Positions 28,355 to 37,224 of a stretch of DNA of 62,769 nucleotides are shown piece by piece (positions within the stretch are counted from its first letter, which is position 1; each line of letters begins with the position of its first letter). A program made the position numbers and the translations under genes. A model generated the notes under the pieces. That model saw only the letters and a program-made list of their open reading frames with translations. It did not search any database and had not been told where the DNA came from. This stretch comes from Clostridia bacterium (GTDB lineage: Bacteria; Bacillota; Clostridia; Christensenellales; Aristaeellaceae). The DNA lies in the NCBI GenBank assembly GCA_017395065.1, contig JAFPWH010000008.1, positions 1 through 62,769 on the forward strand, read 5' to 3'.

Positions 28355-29293
28355 ATGGAAAAGACGAAGCTTTGCATCATCATACCCTGCTATAACGAAG
28401 AAGAGGTCCTGCCGGAGACGCTCAAGCGCCTGAAGGCCTTCCTTACGCAGAACGAGGATCTCTTGAGCCCCGAAAGCCGCCTTCTGTTCGTGGACGACTG
28501 CAGCCGCGACGGCACCTGGAAGCTGATCAAAGCGGCGGCCCGGGAAGACGAGCGCGTGGAGGGCATAAGCTTGTCGCACAACCGTGGGCACCAGAACGCG
28601 CTGTGGGCCGGCATGGAAAAGGCGAACGGCTTTTTCGACTGCGTGATCACGATCGACGCGGACCTGCAGGACGACGTGAGCGCGATGCGCGCGTTTCTGG
28701 AGCGCTTTTTATCGGGCGCGGACGTGGTCTACGGCGTGCGGAGCAAGCGCGACACCGACAGCTTCTTCAAGCGCCTGACGGCGGAGGGCTACTACAAGCT
28801 CATGCGCTTTCTGGGCGCGGAGACCGTGTACAACCACGCGGACTATCGCCTGCTTTCGCGCCGCGCGCTGAAGGCGCTGATGGAATACGGCGAAGTGAAC
28901 CTGTACCTTCGCGGAATGGTGCCGCTTCTGGGCTTCGAAACCGAAACGGTGTACTACGAAAGGGCGGAGCGCTTCGCGGGCGAAAGCAAGTATCCGCTCA
29001 AAAAAATGCTCGCCCTCGCCATGCAGGGCGCGACCTCGTTTTCGGTAAAGCCGATCGCGTTCATATGGGCGCTCGGGCTGGCAGTCTGCCTGCTTTCGGC
29101 GCTCGCGGGCGCAATTTTGCTGTGCGTACCGGGTACGCAGCTGGGCTTTACGGCGTTTTCGGTCTGGTTCGTGGGCGGGCTGGTGCTGACCGCGCTGGGG
29201 CTCACGGGCGAATACGTCGGCAAGATCTACGCCGAAGTCAAGCACCGCCCGCGCTATTTCATAAAGGACAGCACGAACGATAAACCCGAATGA
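28355..29293 (+). CDS. GtrB/DPM1-like membrane glycosyltransferase (GT2)
   Basis: 312 residues. The GT-A domain has IIIPCYNEEEVLPETL, FVDDCSRDGTW, SHNRGHQNALWAGM and the metal-binding ITIDADLQDD, the dolichyl/undecaprenyl-phosphate sugar transferase pattern. Two hydrophobic segments (about 225-250 and 260-285) form the C-terminal membrane hairpin. It probably loads a sugar on undecaprenyl phosphate for wall-polymer decoration; no flippase or GT-C partner is adjacent. Ribosome site CGGAGG. Confidence 0.88.
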   Translation: MEKTKLCIIIPCYNEEEVLPETLKRLKAFLTQNEDLLSPESRLLFVDDCSRDGTWKLIKAAAREDERVEGISLSHNRGHQNALWAGMEKANGFFDCVITIDADLQDDVSAMRAFLERFLSGADVVYGVRSKRDTDSFFKRLTAEGYYKLMRFLGAETVYNHADYRLLSRRALKALMEYGEVNLYLRGMVPLLGFETETVYYERAERFAGESKYPLKKMLALAMQGATSFSVKPIAFIWALGLAVCLLSALAGAILLCVPGTQLGFTAFSVWFVGGLVLTALGLTGEYVGKIYAEVKHRPRYFIKDSTNDKPE

Positions 29294-29315
29294 CGATTGG
29301 AAAAACGCGCAGGGC

Positions 29316-29347
29316 AAAAAAGCGGCGGCGCTCGGAAAGCGCCGCCG
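29316..29347 (-). terminator. Intrinsic terminator after the DUF1858 gene
   Basis: A 10-bp stem (29323-29332 with 29338-29347) and six T on the minus strand. On the plus strand it also closes off the glycosyltransferase transcript, though without an immediate T run. Confidence 0.75.
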
Positions 29348-29366
29348 ATAAGCCTTTGTTTTTCCC

Positions 29367-29570
29367 TCAGGCTTCTGCCGCTTTAAAGTATTCGTTCAGT
29401 TCCTTTACCAGCGCGTCGGGATCGGTGCCGTGGGCGGCGCAGGCGTTTTCAATGGATTCGGCGGTAGCGTGGGGGCAGCCCAGGCAGTGCATGCCGTAGG
29501 CCATGAAGATGCCGGCACAGCCGCGGTCCATGCGCAGCACTTCGCCGATGCTCATCGTCTTGTCAACCAT
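29367..29570 (-). CDS. DUF1858 domain protein
   Basis: 67 residues. MSIGEVLRMDRGCAGIFMAYGMHCLGCPHATAESIENAC is the DUF1858 pattern; the GMHCLGC pair resembles the cysteine motif of this domain in proteins related to hybrid-cluster and redox functions. The gene stands alone with its own promoter and terminator and a strong AAAGGAGG ribosome site. Biochemical role unknown; a redox or metal-related role is inferred from the cysteines. Confidence 0.85.
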   Translation of the reverse strand: MVDKTMSIGEVLRMDRGCAGIFMAYGMHCLGCPHATAESIENACAAHGTDPDALVKELNEYFKAAEA

Positions 29571-29598
29571 AAAAATATCCTCCTTTGGTTCTGGAGGT

Positions 29599-29627
29599 AT
29601 GATACAGGAAGTTTTACGAAGCTTCAA
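29599..29627 (-). promoter_or_regulatory. Promoter of the DUF1858 gene
   Basis: Minus strand TTGAAG (29622-29627), 17 bp, TATCAT (29599-29604), about 30 bp before the start codon. Confidence 0.65.
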
Positions 29628-29659
29628 CGGCATTTACGTAATTTTTGTGAGGTAAAATT

Positions 29660-30376
29660 ATGCAGACCGTACTCGTTTCCGGCGGCTCGAGGGGCATAGG
29701 CGCGGCCACGGTGAGGGAGCTCACCCAAAGGGGCCTGTGCTGCTGTTTTCTGTACGAAAAGGACGAAAAGGCCGCGCGCCTCGTGCAGGCCAACACCGGC
29801 GCGAGCGCCATACGCTGCGACGTGAGCGACCCCGTTCAGGTAAAGCGCGCCTACCGGGAGGCCCGCATCATCATGGGCAAGGTGGAGGGGCTGGTGTGCT
29901 GCGCGGGCACGGCGCTCAAGGGCCTGTACACGGACATAACGCCCGAGAGCTGGAAGCAGCTTTCGGCGGTCGATCTGGACGGCTGCATCTACCTGAGCCA
30001 GGCCGCCCTGCCGGACATGATCAGGCGCAAAAACGGCTCCATCGTGTTCGTTTCCAGTATCTGGGGCAGCGTCGGCGCCAGCTGCGAGGTGCACTATTCG
30101 GCGGCCAAGGCCGCGCTGCACGGGCTCACGAAGGCGCTGATGAAGGAAGTCGGCCCGAGCGGCATCCGCGTCAACTGCGTGGCCCCCGGCGTGATCGACA
30201 CCGACATGAACGCCGATCTGGACACCGACGCCGTGAGCGCGCTGAACGATCAGACGCCGCTTGGCCGCATGGGCCGTCCGATCGAAGTCGCAAAGGCCAT
30301 AAGCTTCCTGCTGAGCGAGGAATCCAGCTTCATCACCGGGCAGGTGCTGGGGGTGGACGGGGGGTTTACGGGCTAA
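29660..30376 (+). CDS. SDR family oxidoreductase (FabG-like)
   Basis: 238 residues. GGSRGIG is the NAD(P)-binding loop, VSSIWG and YSAAK supply the catalytic Ser, Tyr and Lys, and PLGRMGRPIEVAKAISFLLS with VDGGFTG is the common SDR C-terminus. It resembles 3-oxoacyl-ACP reductase, but no fatty-acid genes are nearby, so the substrate is uncertain. GTGAGG precedes the ATG. A strong terminator follows 7 bp after the stop. Confidence 0.88.
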   Translation: MQTVLVSGGSRGIGAATVRELTQRGLCCCFLYEKDEKAARLVQANTGASAIRCDVSDPVQVKRAYREARIIMGKVEGLVCCAGTALKGLYTDITPESWKQLSAVDLDGCIYLSQAALPDMIRRKNGSIVFVSSIWGSVGASCEVHYSAAKAALHGLTKALMKEVGPSGIRVNCVAPGVIDTDMNADLDTDAVSALNDQTPLGRMGRPIEVAKAISFLLSEESSFITGQVLGVDGGFTG

Positions 30377-30383
30377 AGCCCTT

Positions 30384-30422
30384 CGAATGAAATGAATCGG
30401 AGATTCATTTCATTCGGTTTTT
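30384..30422 (+). terminator. Intrinsic terminator after the SDR gene
   Basis: A perfect 14-bp stem (30384-30397 with 30403-30416), loop CGGAG, then a T run. Confidence 0.88.
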
Positions 30423-30503
30423 GGGGTTTTGGATGCGGTGAGCGCGGTTTTGGTACAAACGTCCGGTTGATGATGCTTGTGCGACAGGTTTGCAGTTTTT
30501 GCT

Positions 30504-30745
30504 AAAAACGCTGCGGCGTTTTTCGGGCGCAAGGCGCGCTGCTTCAAATCTTTGATTTGAACCAGTGCGTCCCGCCATAGGCGGGATCGATTTGCCAAAG
30601 GCAAATCGACCTCAAACTGAGCGGAATGAATTTTTGCTCTCGGGCGGCAAGCTGCCCTTCGCAAAAATTCTCCTCGAACCGGCAAAGCCGGTCCTGCGGA
30701 ATGAAGTCGGAGGGGCTGCGGCCCCTCCGAACCTCCCTTGGGCTT
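30504..30745. repeat. Hairpin-rich noncoding stretch
   Basis: The 399 bp between the SDR and phosphodiesterase genes holds no convincing gene. After the terminator it contains a run of small inverted repeats with 3-4 nt loops: 30504-30523, 30544-30560, 30571-30585, 30588-30608, 30678-30692 and 30711-30726, plus a long-range pair (30628-30637 with 30661-30670). The last part, GGGGCTGCG..CCCTCCGAACCTCCC..GGGCTTTT (30713-30745), recurs at 37151-37186. Confidence 0.6.
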
Positions 30746-30775
30746 TTGCCGCGCAGGGAAAGAGTTTTGTTGTCT

Positions 30776-31366
30776 TCAGACCTCGATCATGTACCTTTCG
30801 TAGGCGTTGATGATCTTGGTGCCGTGATATTCTCTTTCGCGGGTGATGTCGCGGCCGTAATTTATGTGGACGTGGCCGTGCACGAGGTATTTGGGGTGAT
30901 AGCGGTCGATCAGCTGCTTGAAGCTTTCAAAGCCGGTGTGGCACAGGTCGCTCGCGTCGCCAAGGCCCCTTACGGGCGCGTGGGTCACCACCACGTCCAC
31001 GCCGCCCGCGCGCCAGAGCTTGAAGCGCAGGCGGCGGATGCGGGCGGACATTTCCTCTTCGGTGTACTGATACGGGCCGGGATTGTAGCGCATGCTGCCG
31101 CCGAGGCCCAGTATGCGAACGCCGTTTATATTGACCAGCGTGTCGTCCAGGCACTCGCAGCCCTCGGGCGGGTTTTGCTGGTAGGCGGTGTCGTGGTTGC
31201 CCGCCACGTAATACAGCGGGCGCGCCTCCATGGTGACCAGGAATTCGAGGTAGCGTGCCTTCAGGTCGCCGCAGGAAATGATGACGTCCGGCCTGCCGGA
31301 GCGTCCGGGCTGCCAGAAATCCCACAGCGCCTTGCTTTCCACGTCCGAAATCAGCAGTATTTTCAT
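30776..31366 (-). CDS. YfcE/MJ0936-like metallophosphoesterase
   Basis: 196 residues. The calcineurin-like fold motifs appear in order: LLISDVES (D), ISCGDLKARYLEFL (GD), YVAGNHDTAY (GNHD), VVVTHAPVRG (H) and YLVHGHVHINYG (GHxH). The usual first DxH is altered to DVE. It hydrolyses phosphodiesters or phosphomonoesters using two metal ions; substrate unknown. ATG at 31366 has GGGGTG upstream. It follows the ParB-like/BMP gene by 46 bp and may share its transcript. Confidence 0.85.
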   Translation of the reverse strand: MKILLISDVESKALWDFWQPGRSGRPDVIISCGDLKARYLEFLVTMEARPLYYVAGNHDTAYQQNPPEGCECLDDTLVNINGVRILGLGGSMRYNPGPYQYTEEEMSARIRRLRFKLWRAGGVDVVVTHAPVRGLGDASDLCHTGFESFKQLIDRYHPKYLVHGHVHINYGRDITREREYHGTKIINAYERYMIEV

Positions 31367-31412
31367 TTGCACCCCGCCCTATCAGAAATTGACCCGACTG
31401 CCGGAGGGCAGT

Positions 31413-33368
31413 TTATTTTTTTTGTTCCTCGGGGTTGAGGGACAGAAGCCGCGTGGTCTCCTGCGACATGGGCAGCAGTTCGTCCGCCGTCGGGATGTTC
31501 CCGTGCACGCTGTCGATCAGCCAGTCCATGCGCATGAGCTCTTCCGCCGTGAACAGGCGCTTTCCGTCGTTTCGCACGTTGCCGGCCTGATCGCGCATGA
31601 AGCAGGTGAAGGGCTTGATCTGCCCGTCCTTCATGTCCTGCCTCAGGATCGAGGCCAGCTGCTTTACGCCGCCCGGCAGCTTGTCGCTCAGGCGGATATC
31701 GATCGCGCCGCTGTCCATGCCCCACCAGTAGCTGACCGCGCCGTCGCTGTCGGCCTTGTAGCTGTCCCAGCCGCCGTTTAGGACCGTCTCGATCAGCTGC
31801 ACGTACATTTCGCCCCAGTCCCAGCAGGCGGAGGCGATGGGCTCGAATTCGCCCGAGGGCTGCATCATCACGGTGCTCATCGGCAAAAACTCGTCGCCCA
31901 GGGGCGTATGGCAAAGCGTCGTTTCGAACAGCGAAATGATCCTCGCGCGCTTTTTGATCAGGTCGCCCCAGGGATCTTCGCTCTGGCTGGACCAGCTGAG
32001 CTCCACCGGTGCAAACGGCGCGGTCATTCGTACGCCCAGCGCGAAGGCGTTGATCGAGGCGGGCTCTCCAAGGATCGGGTACCTCGCGATGTAGCCGATG
32101 CTTCCGCCCGTCCAGAGGCTGCCCGCGATCGCGCCGGTCAGGAACTTTGCCTCGTACATGCGGCAGTAGTACGTGCGCACGTCAACGTACGGCACGCTCA
32201 GCGCGCACACGAGCACCTTTAGGTTCTTGTTCGCGGCCGCGAGCCTGCGCGCCGCGGTGAGCAGCGTCGGCGCCGTGGCCACGACCAGCTGCGCGCCGTC
32301 CCTGACCGCCTGCTGCATCGTTTCGTCGGCGCTCAGTTCGCCCACGACGTAGCTTTTGGTCTTGACCCTGTCGCCCAGCTTCTTTTCGAGGTACGCCTGC
32401 CCGGCCTTGTGGCCGCCGCTCCAGACGGAGGTTTCCGGGTCGGACGCGTAAATGAACGCGGCGCGCAGCGTGGGCCGGCTGATGCCCTCCCACAGGCGCT
32501 CGAAGACCGTCTTGTCCGAAGCCTCGGGCTGCGTGGAGACCGCGACGGGCTCGTCGTTCATCACGAAGTTGAGCTGCTTGATCAGCGCAACGATCCTGCT
32601 GTTGAGTTCGGCGGGCGCAAGAAGCGCCAGCTCTTTGTAATCGTAAAGCTTTAAGTAGGCCAGAAGCGCTTCGTCAGGGCTGATCTTTTCGCCGCCGTCG
32701 GGCGACAGCTTTTTGTAGGCCTCTCTGAAATCCCAGAAGGCGGCGTGAAAGTGCTGCCTTTCCTCCGTCGTCCACACGTGATCCGGCTCGAAGCCCATGT
32801 ACTTTTGCAGGAGCCTGTAGCGGCCGGGCTTATCGTAAAACACCCGGTAGGTGCCCGAGAGCTTGAAAAACTCGTGCAGCTCGTAGGCCGCGCGCACGCG
32901 CTCGTCCTCGCTCCAGGGCGGAAGGAGCCTGAAGACGCTGGCGCGGATGGTGGGCATTTTTTCAAAGCGCATGACGCTGACGCGCTTGTGCCCCTCCTGC
33001 ACGTAGAACAGGCCCATGTATTCGATCACGGTGATCGGGTCGTTGATGCCCTCGCTCTCGTGGGCTTCGATCAGACTGATCCACTTTTCGGCAAATTCGC
33101 TGTCCCTCGACAAAAGCGGCATGAAATTGCCGGCGAACGCCGCGATCCTGCCCCGCGCCACCGAACCCACGATGCGGTCGATGGGGATTTCAAGCGTCGC
33201 GACGGCGAACTGGCCTGTGACGGATTTGCTGCTGAGTATTTCCTCGAGCACCTGCATGTAGGGATATTTGCCCTTGCTCACGCAGGCGTCATAATATTTT
33301 TTTCCTTCGCGCAGCGCCAGCATATAATTTGCGATGGCGGCCTCGCGCTTCAATGTACTTTCAGACAT
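31413..33368 (-). CDS. ParB-like domain fused to a BMP-type ligand-binding domain, no signal peptide
   Basis: 651 residues. About 55-145 is a ParB/sulfiredoxin-like region: IPIDRIVGSVARGRI, then DPITVIEYMGLFYVQEGHKRVSVM with the G-H-K-R-V core. A helical middle follows. From about 290 to 600 is a BMP/PnrA-type periplasmic-binding fold: TLRAAFIYASDPETSVWS, GGHKAGQAYLEKKLGDRVKT, MYEAKFLTGAIAGSLW and IGYIARYPILGEPASINAFALG. Normal BMP proteins are lipoproteins that bind nucleosides for ABC uptake; this one has no signal peptide or lipobox and no permease or ATPase beside it, so a cytosolic sensor is inferred. ATG at 33368 is preceded by GGAGGTG. Confidence 0.82.
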   Translation of the reverse strand: MSESTLKREAAIANYMLALREGKKYYDACVSKGKYPYMQVLEEILSSKSVTGQFAVATLEIPIDRIVGSVARGRIAAFAGNFMPLLSRDSEFAEKWISLIEAHESEGINDPITVIEYMGLFYVQEGHKRVSVMRFEKMPTIRASVFRLLPPWSEDERVRAAYELHEFFKLSGTYRVFYDKPGRYRLLQKYMGFEPDHVWTTEERQHFHAAFWDFREAYKKLSPDGGEKISPDEALLAYLKLYDYKELALLAPAELNSRIVALIKQLNFVMNDEPVAVSTQPEASDKTVFERLWEGISRPTLRAAFIYASDPETSVWSGGHKAGQAYLEKKLGDRVKTKSYVVGELSADETMQQAVRDGAQLVVATAPTLLTAARRLAAANKNLKVLVCALSVPYVDVRTYYCRMYEAKFLTGAIAGSLWTGGSIGYIARYPILGEPASINAFALGVRMTAPFAPVELSWSSQSEDPWGDLIKKRARIISLFETTLCHTPLGDEFLPMSTVMMQPSGEFEPIASACWDWGEMYVQLIETVLNGGWDSYKADSDGAVSYWWGMDSGAIDIRLSDKLPGGVKQLASILRQDMKDGQIKPFTCFMRDQAGNVRNDGKRLFTAEELMRMDWLIDSVHGNIPTADELLPMSQETTRLLSLNPEEQKK

Positions 33369-33533
33369 CTGTTTCACCTCCCTGAAGGAACGTCAAATCT
33401 TAGCATATCAATATGAACTGCGCTCGCGCACAGCGTGAAATTTCAGTGAAAAACCGCCCCGCAGGCCATTTTTCCGCGCCGTTTTCGCGTCTGTATTGCG
33501 TTTTTTCGATCCGCTTAAAAAAGTTTCTGCTCT

Positions 33534-33563
33534 ATTTTAAACTGAATATCGCATGTGTGTCAA
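33534..33563 (-). promoter_or_regulatory. Promoter of the ParB-like/BMP gene, with a long leader
   Basis: Minus strand TTGACA (33558-33563), 18 bp, TAAAAT (33534-33539). The leader of about 160 nt (33369-33527) holds no recognised riboswitch. The 305 bp between this gene and rpsI contain only this promoter, the leader and the rpsI terminator. Confidence 0.7.
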
Positions 33564-33620
33564 GCCTTTTACGGGCTTTTCATACCCAGACAGTTGTCCG
33601 GCGAAGCCGCCTGCGCAATA

Positions 33621-33655
33621 AAAAAACCCCGGAGCGTGAAGCATCCGAGGTTTTG
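33621..33655 (-). terminator. Intrinsic terminator after rpsI
   Basis: Minus strand CCTCGGATGC-TTCAC-GCTCCGGGG (one bulge) followed by seven T. Confidence 0.8.
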
Positions 33656-33673
33656 TTGCCCTGTAAAGCGCGA

Positions 33674-34066
33674 TTATCTCTTGGAGAACTGGGGCGCTTT
33701 TCTGGCGGCCTTGAGGCCGTACTTTTTGCGCTCTTTCATTCTGGGGTCGCGGGTGAGGTAGCCAGCCTTCTTGATGGCGGGCTTGAGCTCCTCGTTGCTC
33801 TTTACCAGAGCGCGGGCGATGCCGTGGCGGATGGCGCCGGCCTGGCCGGTATAGCCGCCGCCGCGCACGTTGACGACCACGTCGTAACGGGCACCGGTCT
33901 CGGTGAGCGCCAGGGGCTGACGTACGAGGGCCTTGAGGGTCTCAAGGCCGAAGTACTCGTCCAGGGGGCGCTTGTTGATGGTGATATTGCCTTCACCGGG
34001 GATCAGACGAACGCGGGCGATCGCCTTTTTTCTTCTGCCGACTGCGTTGAAGCTAACTGCTGACAT
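33674..34066 (-). CDS. rpsI: 30S ribosomal protein S9
   Basis: 130 residues. [19 protein letters not shown] at the start, [19 protein letters not shown] in the middle and the basic end [17 protein letters not shown] are diagnostic of uS9, whose tail reaches the ribosomal P site. It follows rplM by 21 bp, the universal bacterial order. Confidence 0.97.
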   Translation of the reverse strand: MSAVSFNAVGRRKKAIARVRLIPGEGNITINKRPLDEYFGLETLKALVRQPLALTETGARYDVVVNVRGGGYTGQAGAIRHGIARALVKSNEELKPAIKKAGYLTRDPRMKERKKYGLKAARKAPQFSKR

Positions 34067-34087
34067 TTTATTCGTCCTCCTCCCTGA

Positions 34088-34519
34088 TTACTTCATTTCA
34101 AAAACTTCGGGCTGCTGGGCGGCGTGCGGATGCTCGCTGCCTTCGTAAACCTTGAGCTTCTTGAGCATCTTGCGGCCGAGAGGGCCCTTGGGCAGCATGC
34201 CGGCCACGGCCTTCTTGAGCGCAAAGCAGCTCTTCTTGGCCATGAGGTCGCGGTACTTGGTTTCCTTCAGTCCGCCCGGATAACCGGAATGATGATAGTA
34301 GATCTTCTCCTCCAGCTTGTTGCCGGTGAGCACGATCTTGTCGGTGTTGACTACGATGATATAATCGCCGGTGTCCACATGGGGCGTAAAGGTGGGCTTA
34401 TGCTTGCCGCGCAGCATCAGGGCTACCTGGCTGGCGAGGCGGCCGAGCACCACACCATCGGCGTCGATCACATACCACTTGCGTTCGACTTCGGCGGGTT
34501 TAGCCATAAAAGTACTCAT
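34088..34519 (-). CDS. rplM: 50S ribosomal protein L13
   Basis: 143 residues. [40 protein letters not shown] and [31 protein letters not shown] are uL13 signatures. The start at 34519 has GGAGGAATC upstream; the longer frame to 34561 reads through the leader and was rejected. First gene of the rplM-rpsI operon. Confidence 0.97.
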   Translation of the reverse strand: MSTFMAKPAEVERKWYVIDADGVVLGRLASQVALMLRGKHKPTFTPHVDTGDYIIVVNTDKIVLTGNKLEEKIYYHHSGYPGGLKETKYRDLMAKKSCFALKKAVAGMLPKGPLGRKMLKKLKVYEGSEHPHAAQQPEVFEMK

Positions 34520-34556
34520 TGAGATTCCTCCAAATAATATCAATACTGATGTCTCC

Positions 34557-34575
34557 GGCATGAGGTCAGCATGCC
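34557..34575 (-). promoter_or_regulatory. Candidate L13 leader hairpin
   Basis: In the roughly 100-nt leader, GGCATG and CATGCC pair around a 7-nt loop about 38 nt before the rplM start. Bacillota rplM operons commonly carry a structured autoregulatory leader; the match here is only to position and hairpin form. Confidence 0.4.
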
Positions 34576-34624
34576 CGACAATTCATCAAACGCCCGGGGC
34601 CGTGAGCGGATTGACACGAAGTAT

Positions 34625-34654
34625 ATTATATAACAAACGATATCGCCGTGTCAA
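34625..34654 (-). promoter_or_regulatory. Promoter of rplM-rpsI
   Basis: Minus strand TTGACA (34649-34654), 18 bp, TATAAT (34625-34630). Confidence 0.8.
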
Positions 34655-34753
34655 CCAAAACCGCAAATTTAACCTTACACCGCTCCAAAAAGACGGAAAC
34701 GCCCCCGCGTGAAAAATAATTTGCGTTTTTGCGCAAAATTTGATAAATATGTG

Positions 34754-34782
34754 TGGAAATCTTCCGAAATTTAGGGTATAAT
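34754..34782 (+). promoter_or_regulatory. Promoter of the glg operon
   Basis: TGGAAA (34754-34759), 17 bp, TATAAT (34777-34782), 42 bp before the glgC start. The 304 bp between rplM and glgC contain this promoter, the divergent rplM promoter and the rplM leader; nothing else was seen. Confidence 0.65.
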
Positions 34783-34823
34783 AAAAAAGCAATAATATGG
34801 CTTCAGGAAAGGAGCATCCATAT

Positions 34824-36014
34824 ATGAGAAGTAAACAAATGATCGCCATGCTTTTGGCGGGCGGTCAGGGTTCGAGGCTCGGCCTGCTGACCCGCGTCAT
34901 GGCCAAGCCCGCCGTGCCCTTCGGCGGCAGGTACCGCATAATCGACTTTCCCCTGTCGAACTGCACCAACAGCGGCATCGACACCGTGGGCGTGCTGACG
35001 CAGTACCAGCCTCTGGAGCTCAACAGCTACATCGGCTCGGGCGCCAGCTGGGATCTGGACTTAAACGGCGGCGGCGTGTACGTGCTGCCTCCCTACGTGC
35101 AGGGCAGCGAAGGCCGCTGGTACAGCGGTACCGCAAACGCCATCTACCAGAACCTGGGCTTCATCGACCAGTACGACCCGGAATACGTGCTGATCCTCTC
35201 GGGCGACCACATCTATAAGATGGATTACAGCCGCATGCTGGACGCGCACAAGAAAAACAACGCAGACCTCACCATCGCGGTAAGGCCCGTGCCGTGGAAG
35301 GACGCGCCGAGTTTCGGCATCATGAACACCGAGAGCGACAACCGCATCTTCGAGTTCGAGGAAAAGCCCAAGCAGCCCAAGAGCAACCTGGCCTCGATGG
35401 GCGTGTACATCTTCACCTATTCCGAGCTCAAAAAGTATCTGACCGAGGACAACGCCGACCCGAACAGCAAAAACGACTTCGGCAAGAACATCATCCCCAA
35501 GATGCTGGGCGACGGAAGGCGGCTGTTCGCCTACTCCTTCGAGGACTACTGGAAGGACGTCGGCACCATCGCAAGCCTCTGGGAAGCGCACATGGACCTG
35601 CTCAAGAATCCGCCGGACGTGGATCTGAACGACAGGAGATGGCCCATCTACGCCAAGAACCCCGTCATGCCCCCGCATTTCGTGGGCCCCGAAGGCGAAG
35701 TGGAAAACAGCATGATCACCGAGGGCTGCGAGATCTACGGCAAGGTCAGCGGCAGCGTGCTCTCCGCGGGCGTCATCGTGGAAGAGGGCGCGCAGGTAAA
35801 GGACAGCGCGATCATGCCCTTCACCGTCATCAAAAAGGGCAGCAAGGTCGTGCGCTCGATCGTCGCCGAGCAGACCGTGATCGGCGAGGGCTGCGAAGTC
35901 GGCCAGGAGGACGGCGACATCGCCCTGGTGGGCCAGGGCACCGTGCTGCCCGACGGCTACAAGGTCATGGCCGGCACGCAGGTGAACAACGAAACTTTGG
36001 GGGAGGGCAAATAA
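34824..36014 (+). CDS. glgC: Glucose-1-phosphate adenylyltransferase GlgC
   Basis: 396 residues. [38 protein letters not shown] is the nucleotide-binding and regulatory region; [12 protein letters not shown] and [20 protein letters not shown] are substrate-binding stretches. A C-terminal left-handed beta-helix follows. It makes ADP-glucose for glycogen. AAAGGAG precedes ATG at 34824. It is the first of three glg genes, ending just before glgD. Confidence 0.96.
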   Translation: MRSKQMIAMLLAGGQGSRLGLLTRVMAKPAVPFGGRYRIIDFPLSNCTNSGIDTVGVLTQYQPLELNSYIGSGASWDLDLNGGGVYVLPPYVQGSEGRWYSGTANAIYQNLGFIDQYDPEYVLILSGDHIYKMDYSRMLDAHKKNNADLTIAVRPVPWKDAPSFGIMNTESDNRIFEFEEKPKQPKSNLASMGVYIFTYSELKKYLTEDNADPNSKNDFGKNIIPKMLGDGRRLFAYSFEDYWKDVGTIASLWEAHMDLLKNPPDVDLNDRRWPIYAKNPVMPPHFVGPEGEVENSMITEGCEIYGKVSGSVLSAGVIVEEGAQVKDSAIMPFTVIKKGSKVVRSIVAEQTVIGEGCEVGQEDGDIALVGQGTVLPDGYKVMAGTQVNNETLGEGK

Positions 36015-36015
36015 C

Positions 36016-37149
36016 ATGAAAGAGACAATGGGCATCATCTACACCTCGAAAGATGAGTTCAGCATGAGGGAGTTGTCCTCCAACCGCTCCGTGACCGCCA
36101 TCCCCGTCGCGGCCAGATACCGCCTGGTGGACTTTCAGTTGTCCAACCTCGTAAACAGCGGCATCCGCAAGGTGGGCGTGCTCATGCAGGGCCGCTACAA
36201 CTCGCTGATGGATCACCTTGGCAGCGGCAAGGAATGGAACCTGCACACCCGCAACAACGGCATGTACATCCTCCCGCCCAGCCACACAGGCGCCAGCGAC
36301 GGGTACCTCGGCGTACTGGACGGCATCATGGCCAACCTCGACTTTCTGCGCCGCTCCAACCACGATTACGTTTTGATCGTGGGCGGCCGCATGGTCTACA
36401 ACACCCTCTACAACGACATGATCCGCCTGCACGAGGACAGCGGCGCCGACGTGACGATGATGTACACGCGCTTCGATCCCGTGGCGTTCGATTTTTCAAA
36501 CACCAGCCGCGACACCCGCGCCTTCGTGGGCGTAAACGACGAAGGCCAGATCACCGACATCGAGATCAACCCCAACGTCATAAGCTATCACAACATACTG
36601 ATGGACGTGGTGCTGATGAAGCGTACGCTGCTTATGCACATGGTGGACCTTGCGGTATCCAGAGGCTATCACGAACTGTACGAGAGCATCATCCGCCCCG
36701 GCATCGTGGACAAGAGCATGAAGGTCATGGGCTGCGAGTTCAAGGGCTACTGCCGCCGCATGGAGACGGTCAACAGCTACTATAACCTCAACATGGACCT
36801 GCTCGATCCCGCGGTGCGCAAGGAGCTCTTCGGCAAAAACCCGGTCTTTACCAAGACCCGCGACGACGCGCCCACCAAGTACCTGCCCGGCGCGATGGTC
36901 AAAAACTCCCTGATCGCCGACGGGTGCGAAATCGAGGGCGAGGTGGAAAACAGCGTGCTCTTCCGCGGCGTAAAGGTGTGCAAGGGCGCCAGGATCAAGG
37001 GCGCGATCATCATGCAGGACGGCTATATCGGCGAGGATTCCCTGCTTGAAAACGTGATCCTCGACAAGGACGTGACCGTGCTCAAGGGCGGCAAAATGGT
37101 CGCCCCCAAGCAGTACCCCGTGGTGCTGGGCAAAAACGTCACGATCTGA
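36016..37149 (+). CDS. glgD: GlgD, non-catalytic partner of ADP-glucose pyrophosphorylase
   Basis: 377 residues, homologous to GlgC along its length (SVTAIPVAARYRLVDFQLSNLVNSGIRKVGVLM), but the GGQGSRL nucleotide loop of GlgC is missing, as is normal for GlgD. In Bacillota GlgC and GlgD form a hetero-oligomer in which GlgD tunes activity. It begins 1 bp after the glgC stop. Confidence 0.94.
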   Translation: MKETMGIIYTSKDEFSMRELSSNRSVTAIPVAARYRLVDFQLSNLVNSGIRKVGVLMQGRYNSLMDHLGSGKEWNLHTRNNGMYILPPSHTGASDGYLGVLDGIMANLDFLRRSNHDYVLIVGGRMVYNTLYNDMIRLHEDSGADVTMMYTRFDPVAFDFSNTSRDTRAFVGVNDEGQITDIEINPNVISYHNILMDVVLMKRTLLMHMVDLAVSRGYHELYESIIRPGIVDKSMKVMGCEFKGYCRRMETVNSYYNLNMDLLDPAVRKELFGKNPVFTKTRDDAPTKYLPGAMVKNSLIADGCEIEGEVENSVLFRGVKVCKGARIKGAIIMQDGYIGEDSLLENVILDKDVTVLKGGKMVAPKQYPVVLGKNVTI

Positions 37150-37150
37150 C

Positions 37151-37186
37151 GGGGCTGCGATCCCTCCGAACCTCCCCCGGGCTTTT
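37151..37186 (+). repeat. Second copy of a short intergenic repeat
   Basis: GGGGCTGCG..CCCTCCGAACCTCCC..GGGCTTTT, closely similar to 30713-30745, lies in the 75-bp glgD-glgA gap. Confidence 0.55.
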
Positions 37187-37224
37187 CAGCGGCCCTTCCA
37201 AAACGCACAAGGAGAAAAACGACG

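Noticed and set aside
31413-33368. Plasmid or chromosome partition gene because of the ParB-like region
   Set aside because: There is no helix-turn-helix domain, no parA beside it and no parS-like site; the BMP domain dominates the protein.
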